Source: Eutypella sp. D-1 (taxonomy: Eukaryota; Ascomycota; Sordariomycetes; Xylariales; Diatrypaceae). From it: a stretch of 64,000 bases of DNA. A model generated the notes under the pieces. It searched no databases, was not told the origin of the DNA, and worked only from the letters and a program-made list of their open reading frames with translations. How positions within the stretch are numbered: the first letter of the stretch is position 1; every line of letters begins with the position of its first letter. This document shows positions 57,648 to 64,000 of this stretch, piece by piece. Position numbers and translations under genes: made by a program. The stretch is taken from assembly GCA_023313575.1 (NCBI GenBank), contig JAJTTP010000001.1:1302001-1366000 (forward strand), in the 5' to 3' direction.

Positions 57648-58382
57648 TCTACTACGCACTTGTCGCAAGAACGTAGATGCCCGGGGTAAGATGACGAAAC
57701 GAGATCTTCGAGAGCCATGGCGCGATACGATGATGGATTTGGAAAGAAAAGAAAGAAAAGAACCAGGGTTGAATCAGCGACGGTGGCTTTCCCCTGTCCT
57801 GAATTAGGAAGCGGCGTTTGGATTAGATGTAATGCATAACATACCAGTACTAGATGCGGGCAGGCTTTGTATTGGAAAACGGCTTGGTTAGTATTCGATG
57901 GGAGCATATGTGGCATATATCTCTATAATCGCGAGCATGGCAAAAAAGCACACAAAACGCCATCGATTCGGATGACCTGTATTTGTAGTTGACGAACCAC
58001 ATTTTTTTTTAATCACGTTTTCTCTGCCCCGGCGTGAAACCCAGAAATTGGCCAACACCGCGCTTCAATCCGTGTATATATTATGTTCGCATAAGTGCGG
58101 CATACCCTCCATTTATGAAACGCTTTGCCTTCTATCCTAACCCCATGTCTACATACGCCATGCAATGCAATGCAAGGGCTAACTATAACTATCTACGTAT
58201 ATGTTCACTCTAGCGCCCATCTTAACTATATCATCCCGTCGTTCCCTGAGTGTGAAACCTCTCTATCACGTACGCCCAAATATATACCGAGGCACAGCCA
58301 GCGTGACCAGGATCATGGATGTGTGAGAGAGAGAGAGAGTGAGTGTGTGTGTGTGTGTGTGGAGAAAGAGACAGCAAATTAT
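57648..58382. other. Convergent intergenic region with microsatellite
   Basis: About 735 nt between the 3' ends of the Sec14-like and phosphatase genes. Apart from the dinucleotide repeat, nothing is recognised. Confidence 0.6.
58321..58361. repeat. (GA)n/(GT)n dinucleotide microsatellite
   Basis: A GA run is followed by a GT run, about 40 nt in total, just beyond the stop of the phosphatase gene, within its likely 3' untranslated region. Confidence 0.9.
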
Positions 58383-59129
58383 CTACTGCTCCTCGCGGAT
58401 CCCCCTCCTCCGCCTCCACTCGCGGATACCGCGCACGACCTCGTCCCAGGTGACGCCATCGCGCACGAGCCACATAGTGACGCCGAGGGCCTCGGTGTCG
58501 CGGTTGCGGCTCTCGTCGTCGAAGAAGAGCATCTGGTCGTAGGGGATGCCGGTGCGGCGGTGCAGGACCTCGAAGTGGCGCACCTTGCTGCTCGGGTAGA
58601 TCTCGAGGCCACCGTCGAAGAAGTCGATCGCCTTGCGCGGCCGGTTCTCCTTCTCGCGATCCTTCGCGTCTTTCCTGCTACCGCCACCGCCGCCGTCTTC
58701 GGGATCACAGGTGGAGGTGGGGTCGGCGCTGCCGAGGACGCTCGATCGCCCGGGAACGTGCAGGAGCTTGAGCATCTCGCGCCCGAGGTCCGGGCGGTGG
58801 GTGCGGCTGGCGACGGCGAGGCGGGCGCCAGCGAGACGCAGGCCGTGCAGGATCCCCGGGACGTCGGCGTAGAAGGCGAAGGACTCGCCCACGCGGTCCG
58901 CCACGGCGCTGTGGTCGGCGTTCGCCCGCAGCGGCGGCGCGCTCACGTGCGTGTCCACCCAGAACGGCCATAGCGTGTAGTCGAGGTCGAAGACCACCGC
59001 CCGTGGCAGCGGCAGGCCGTCGCTCAGGACCCCTGGCAGAGACGCGGGCACCGCCGGCGCCGACGTCGACGTCGATGCCGATGCGATCGACGACGATGTC
59101 GCCTGCTTGGTGAGCTTTCTCGGCATCAT
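58383..59129 (-). CDS. Magnesium-dependent phosphatase-1 (MDP-1, HAD family)
   Basis: An intronless ORF of 248 residues; two Met codons at the start. The nucleophile motif AVVFDLDYTLWPFWVDTHVS carries Asp48 and Asp50 with Thr52. VASRTHRPD (motif II) and YDQMLFFDDESRNRDTEALG (motif IV DD) complete the HAD active site. WPFWVDTH and the following PP are the MDP-1 signature. The animal enzyme acts on protein tyrosine or fructosamine phosphate in vitro; the cellular substrate in fungi is unknown. A Gly-rich, charged insert (about 147-165) separates motifs II and III. Confidence 0.92.
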   Translation of the reverse strand: MMPRKLTKQATSSSIASASTSTSAPAVPASLPGVLSDGLPLPRAVVFDLDYTLWPFWVDTHVSAPPLRANADHSAVADRVGESFAFYADVPGILHGLRLAGARLAVASRTHRPDLGREMLKLLHVPGRSSVLGSADPTSTCDPEDGGGGGSRKDAKDREKENRPRKAIDFFDGGLEIYPSSKVRHFEVLHRRTGIPYDQMLFFDDESRNRDTEALGVTMWLVRDGVTWDEVVRGIREWRRRRGIREEQ

Positions 59130-60748
59130 TGCCTAAGAGAGGAAGTGAGGCAGAGAGAATGTGTATATGTGTGTGTGCTTGCCCGCGTGTGTGATGAGGT
59201 AACACCTGCTATGTACTTAGTGGGGGTTTGACTTGCAAGACGTTATGCCTAGTTGGGAATCGCTGCCGGCAGACTTCATGGACGCATGCCACTGCAACAA
59301 CGGGACTACGAGTTACAATAATGGGGAACTTGAGCGATAAGCCGATAAAGATTCTGCCGAATAGGATGTGGACTTGCAGACTTGGCATCTGGCAGCTGAC
59401 GGTGGGAGGGAAAGGTGGAGGAGGTTTGGAGACTAGGTACCTCCTAGCACTACTTACAATACAAATGTACATACTCAAAACTCCTACAACCTAGAAATGA
59501 CACTCTCGCTCCTGATTGGACAATGGAACGTGAGAAGATCTTGGGGATCTGGGATTGATTGATTTTCTATTTTCGTTCTCCTCAAGCTCCTCTAGTGTAC
59601 CACCCTCAGCACCCTCTTTGCCTCTCTGCAGGTGTCAGGGTTTTCTTTCCCCAACCCGGACTTCTACCCCAATTCCTCATTCTGTTAAGTCCATTCGTCG
59701 TTCAATGTCTATTCGTTCACTAGTGGCTCTAACGCCGTAAGCCAAGCCTTATGAGACCCGTGCGGTCCGTAAGTCCAGAAGGACTTGGCACGTGCCACCC
59801 ATGGACAAGAATCCCATCCATCTGCCCATAACCCCGCCGGCATTTCATTTGTAGCCGACAAAATTGATTATCTGAGCATTGGAAATTCGAGATCCGGTAC
59901 AGTGTACCTGGAAAAAAGTAACCCTGTAACAGACATGTCTCCTGCACCTTACCCGCGGGCATGCGTTGCACTCATCTAATATACTTTATGTATGTATTCT
60001 ATAAACTCCCTGGCTTGGCATGTTAAAAAAAGAAAACCCTTTCCAAGGTTGTCACGACATCCCATGTCGTAAATGTTATATGTTGTGGATTCGCCATCGT
60101 GAAGTTGCAGCTGCCCGGAACCTTAAAGTAAGCCGCAAGATGCCTACTCCCTGTCACTGCTAGCTATGTAAGCAGTTATGTAGGCAGTTTAGGTAGGCTT
60201 GGGGCCTGGTTTTCTGTGTGTTCGGATCTCAATTAAGAAGTGCCGATTTACCAGACTAGTAGCGGGTGCCACTACCCATGTCTTTTACGGGGACAGACAG
60301 GATCATCTGTGGGGAGGTGGGTGGGCAAGGCCGTTTCGAGAGTTTGTTTTCTTGCGGCGCTTGAGAAAATAACTTCTTACGTACGGTTACTCTCTACGTA
60401 GACATAAGGGTCAACAATTCACCGTTACGGCACTGGGTCTTGCGGCGGAGGCTTTCACGGACTCCTCCACCCTCATACGCCGCGCTACGCCGCCACTCTA
60501 CACCACACCCTACACCATTTGCAAGAGCTCGGCAATAAATATATATATGTAGACAGCCACCACCGTAGCACATAAAGTTCATACCCCCAAGCTCTTAAGA
60601 CAAGTTGTATCATACCCCGATTATATTAGCGTTAATCACACCAAATATTTCTTTGGGGCAATAGGCAAGGCCGAATCCCCAGCAACGATAATAATATCAT
60701 ACCGTAGACTTCGACGATTAGGAAACATCTATATATTCAGTATCCGGC
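59130..60748. other. Divergent intergenic region
   Basis: About 1.6 kb between the phosphatase and dioxygenase starts. The part next to the phosphatase has further GT-rich stretches. No gene is supported. Confidence 0.55.
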
Positions 60749-62080
60749 ATGGCGGACGCGGCGCCCCGGAAGATCATCCTTGACCGGATAGCATATGTCA
60801 TCTACAAGTATAGCAACTGGGAGAAGGAGCTCGAGTTCCTGTATGACTTCGGCTTCACAGAGGCGAAGCGGGTGTCGGATGAGAAGATCTACTTCCGCGG
60901 GTACGGCACGGAGCCTTGGGTCCTCCTCGCCATCAAGGCGGATAAGGCTGAGTTCGGCGGCGTCGGCTTCGTCGTCGAGTCCGAGGACGACTTGCATTAC
61001 GCCGCCAAAGTCCTGCCCAATGCCTCCAAGGTTCACGACCTCGAGGACGCCCCTGGCGGTGGCAAGCGCGTCATCTTCAACGACCCCGTTGACGGCTTCC
61101 CCTTCCACCTCGTCTACGGACGGCAGAGCTCCCCTATGATCGACATCCCCCTTCCAAAGAAACCCGTGAACTACGTGAGTTCCCTTCTCTCTCCCTGTTT
61201 CGAAGGAGTGCAAGCTTCCATTTCTTGAAAGAGAGTAGTGGAGTTTGCTAACAGTGAACCGTCATCTAGCCCACGGAGAAAAACAGAGGAGTCAACCAAT
61301 TTCAGCGCTTCGAGAAGCGGCCAGCTCCTGTACATAAGCTCGGCCACTTCGGCGTGTGCACGACCAACTACGCCAAGGCATTCGACTTTTACAAGAAGCA
61401 CTTCAACTTCATTCCCAGCGATGTAAGATCCCCCCCGCCAGCGCTCTCGAGCCCACTTCCCCCATCCCCGTAAGGTGCACCCGCAAGCTAATCGAATGGG
61501 AAACTCTTCAGGTCCAATTCAATGAGAGCGGTACCGACCATGCCGTGTTCTGGCGGCTGGACCGCGGCAAGGAGCGGGTCGACCACCACTCTTTCTTCTT
61601 CTACGAGGGCGTCAAGTTCCACCCCCATCACGCGTCCTTCGAAACGCACGACTTCGACACCCAGGTCCTCGGCCACGACTGGTTGCGCGAGAAGGGATAC
61701 CGGAACTGTTGGGGCGTAGGCCGACACATCTTGGGCAGTCAGATCTTCGATTACTGGTGCGTTGAAACATCATATACCCATACACAATCTCATGGCTTTG
61801 CTTGGACATTCTGTCTGAGCAATCTCGTTTCTCCCCTTTGTCTTTATCCCTAGCCCGGTTCACCCCACCGAGGTCACCCAGGTGTAAAGGTATCTTCCCC
61901 CAAAAGAATAGTACACTAATGCGTCCTGTGCGAAATAGGTTCGACCCTCACAACTTCATTATGGAACACTATTCCGACGGAGACCTAGTGGACGACACGG
62001 AGCCGTCGCACCGCTCGAAATCCGGCCCCGGCACCCTCCACGTCTGGGGCCCCGACTCGCCCAGCGACTTCCTAGTATAA
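60749..62080 (+). CDS. Extradiol (type I, VOC/glyoxalase-fold) dioxygenase-like protein
   Basis: Exons 60749-61174, 61270-61422, 61512-61756 and 61939-62080 give 321 residues. Two VOC modules are present. The first (ILDRIAYVIYKYSNWEKELE, AEFGGVGFVVESEDDLHY) lacks metal ligands; the second carries the ferrous triad: His168 in HKLGHFGVCTTN, a His in FHPHHASFETHD (about 232/233) and Glu284 in HNFIMEHYSDGD. This is the 2-His-1-Glu site of catechol 2,3-dioxygenase-type ring-cleavage enzymes, which open catechols next to the diol. The exact aromatic substrate is not determined. ATG 60749 sits in good context (ggcATGG). Confidence 0.85.
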
Positions 62081-63637
62081 TGAATCAATCGTCCGATCGA
62101 TCGCTCGATTCCCGTCCTTGTAACCCTGGCCTGACAAAGGAATTGTGCAGTCGAGGGTACCGGCGTGCGGACTGGGTTCGAGGGGCAAACATATTATATG
62201 GATAAATGGTTATGTTATTGATGGAAGGACAGGTCGGACATACGAGATACGATGCATGTATCCCCGCTCGCTGTAATACTAGGCTCATGTGTGTAAATTG
62301 ACGAATGTTGATGACTGGCTTTTATTATATCATAACGCCTTCATTTGATTTTCGAGTATCACGATGCAGCTAGCCCTGCCGAGCCTAGGTAGGGTTCCCC
62401 CTTTTCATCTGAAAACATAACGTGAGTTTGACACCGCTGAAAATGAAAAAATCTACGTCAGCGCATGGGGATAATCGCGAGACAAATCTCAAAGGAGTGA
62501 ACGGCTAGCTCTTCTAACCCATCATTCTCTACAGCCTTGTCTTATTTGCATACATAAAATCATAAGATCGTAGTGTTCATCTCGGGCCGGAAAGGAGGCG
62601 GTTTCGCAAGGCCGCGGATTCCATATTACGGCAAGCTCCATCGTGTGTACCATAGGGTTGTTCACATATAGTAGGTATAAAACCGAATCTTCAGTCTCAA
62701 CCCTTCATACAGTTAGTTACATGGCCAGTAATCGCCAATGGCGCGTTTATTACGGTTTCGGCCCCAAGCCGGGGCGCGTAGCCCCTGGATTGTGGATACT
62801 GGAAGTGATTGGGACTTGCATAATAACGTCAAGCTACTCGCCGCTGGGGATCTCTGCTTATTCCTGTTACTTAGACAGTGTGTCTGGGAATAAATATGCT
62901 TTGTTTATTGTCCTGGCCATCAAACGACAATTGTCACTCTTGTCATGGAGAAATTGTGTACCCGGAGCTGTCTTGTGGTGCGATCCGGTGTCAAGGGCCG
63001 TTAATGTCACTTTATCCACGCCCATCTACAAAGAATAGGCAGGGTAGAGAGCAACGCGTTACTAGTTATCGAGTCTTCTACATAACCTTGGAGATGTCGG
63101 ACCCAGGAGAGGGCGCTAGGCTTTGTTAGGTGATCTAGGGGCGTCTTGACTCTCGCTTCCTGCGCCAGTCTGTCGTTAGGTAAGGGCTTGAGATCAAGGA
63201 TTCAGCATAACATTTGATGTTGCTATCCGTTCTGACTGAGCTCGAGACACGCGACATTGCTAGGAAATTCAGATCCTCTTTCTTTGATCAGACTTACAGC
63301 AACGCGTACAAAAGCCGGCAAAGCTATAGGCGTGGTATTCAACGCTCAAGGCGGGGAAGAAAGAATGGGGAAAAGAAAGGAGAGACGACAAAATGGAAAC
63401 GAAAACCGCACTCAATGCAAGTACATCACTCTGGTATAGCCTCTCGTAGACGCCTGCCTCATCCCCTCCGTAGCAAAGCATGCGCCGAACACCGCGTGGG
63501 AAACCCCGAAAACACGAACGCCGCTGTGCCGATGACTCTCGTGGGACTCCTCGCCAAGCTCTGCAAATGGGTCCACCTGCCCCTCCAGGTTTCTGGTGTT
63601 TCCTTCTCTTCTCTTCTCACCCATCCCCCTCGTAGAT
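62081..63637. other. Convergent intergenic region, no supported gene
   Basis: About 1.6 kb. A 105-codon frame from ATG 62721 has two hydrophobic segments but no family match, so it was not called. It ends at the stop of the partial gene at the right edge. Confidence 0.5.
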
Positions 63638-64000
63638 TCACTGTGGTCTACCGGCCGTGGCCGGCTCCTTGCCCTTTCCCTCGCTGGGCTGCTGGTCTTC
63701 CTCGCTGGGCGCGTGACCCTGGGGCGCGGGAGCTCGGTGCGACGAACTAGCCTGAGCCGCCTGATGTGTCTGGGTCGGAGTCGGCGCCGGTGCCGAAGCG
63801 GACGCATATGCTGAAGTGGACGCTTGGACTGAGGAGGACGGCTGAGGTTCAAACTGGGGCACGAGCATGTTGTAGATTCTCATGGCCTCGGCGCGGTACA
63901 ACAGGTAGCCCTCGAGGAAGACTTCGTAGTAATTGCTGGTGGGACCGTTGCGATAGGCCTCGGCGCGCATGCGGTCGATGCACTGGCGGCCGAGTCGGCG
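63638..64000 (-). CDS. 3' end of an unrecognised gene (cut by right window edge)
   Basis: An open minus-strand frame runs from the right edge to a TGA at 63638, about 120 residues. The upstream part, IDRMRAEAYRNGPTSNYYEV followed by FLEGYLLYRAEAMRIYNML, looks helical and folded. The rest is low-complexity Pro/Ser/Gln/Ala. It could be the tail of a regulator or a cytoskeletal protein, but nothing identifies the family. The true start is outside the window. Confidence 0.6.
   Translation of the reverse strand, partial: RRLGRQCIDRMRAEAYRNGPTSNYYEVFLEGYLLYRAEAMRIYNMLVPQFEPQPSSSVQASTSAYASASAPAPTPTQTHQAAQASSSHRAPAPQGHAPSEEDQQPSEGKGKEPATAGRPQ

Noticed and set aside
62721..63038. 105-codon frame with two hydrophobic segments
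   Set aside because: No family match, and hydrophobic stretches alone are weak evidence in this composition.
63214..63750. Plus-strand frame of 178 codons near the right edge
   Set aside because: It overlaps the C-terminal coding frame on the minus strand and has no motif; basic low-complexity content.

Overview
The window looks like a stretch of a filamentous ascomycete nuclear genome (Pezizomycotina, most likely a sordariomycete). The reasons are short GT-AG introns of about 50-220 nt with CTRAY-type branch sites, GC-rich coding regions separated by long AT-richer gaps, monocistronic genes on both strands, and families typical of these fungi: a naphthol (DHN-melanin type) reductase, SAT4-type seven-helix proteins, tannase, a Dur3 urea transporter, and an NTF2-fused flavin monooxygenase. 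No rRNA, tRNA, CRISPR array or intact transposon was seen.

Layout. 1-1126 (-): 5' part of a cytochrome P450, cut by the left edge. 2547-5426 (+): XPF-like/HhH protein resembling the meiotic Zip2/SHOC1 group. 5645-7153 (-): WD40 protein of the WRAP53/Swt21 type. 8950-10176 (+): PQ-loop membrane protein. 11712-13031 (+): R3H-associated protein. 13338-15480 (-): CorA-like membrane protein with six exons. 16128-17017 (-): small protein resembling the C-terminal region of fungal sterol glucosyltransferases. 19421-20565 (+): tri/tetrahydroxynaphthalene reductase. 21529-22029 (+): NTF2-like protein. 22720-25606 (-): Dur3-like urea transporter with eleven exons. 28266-28505 (+): cysteine-rich small ORF. 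29599-31209 (+): UPF0415/C7orf25 family. 31604-33139 (-): SAT4/rhodopsin-like seven-helix protein. 35023-37023 (-): TPR-SET protein. 38456-40765 (+): AAA protein with degenerate catalytic residues.

From 41 to 53 kb lies a metabolic stretch: aldo-keto reductase with a signal peptide, acyl-CoA thioesterase, CE1/PHB-depolymerase-type esterase, tannase/feruloyl esterase, and an NTF2-FMO fusion. After it come a Sec14/CRAL-TRIO protein (56026-57647, +), a magnesium-dependent phosphatase (58383-59129, -), an extradiol-type dioxygenase (60749-62080, +) and the 3' end of an unrecognised gene (63638-64000, -).

Few genes look functionally linked. The clearest grouping is catabolic or extracellular: the two secreted carboxyl esterases are convergent at 46-49 kb, with a ring-cleavage dioxygenase about 11 kb away. 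This could fit breakdown of plant phenolic esters, but that is inference. The most unusual coding feature is the AAA protein at 38.5-40.8 kb, which keeps the fold signature but has substitutions at the Walker A Ser/Thr, Walker B Glu, sensor-1 Asn and arginine-finger positions. Outside genes, the most unusual feature is a dispersed set of inverted repeats built on TACCTA/TAGGTA, plus a cluster of perfect hairpins upstream of the CE1 esterase.

Exon boundaries were placed by eye from splice motifs, reading-frame continuity and family similarity. Most are exact only if those splice choices are right.
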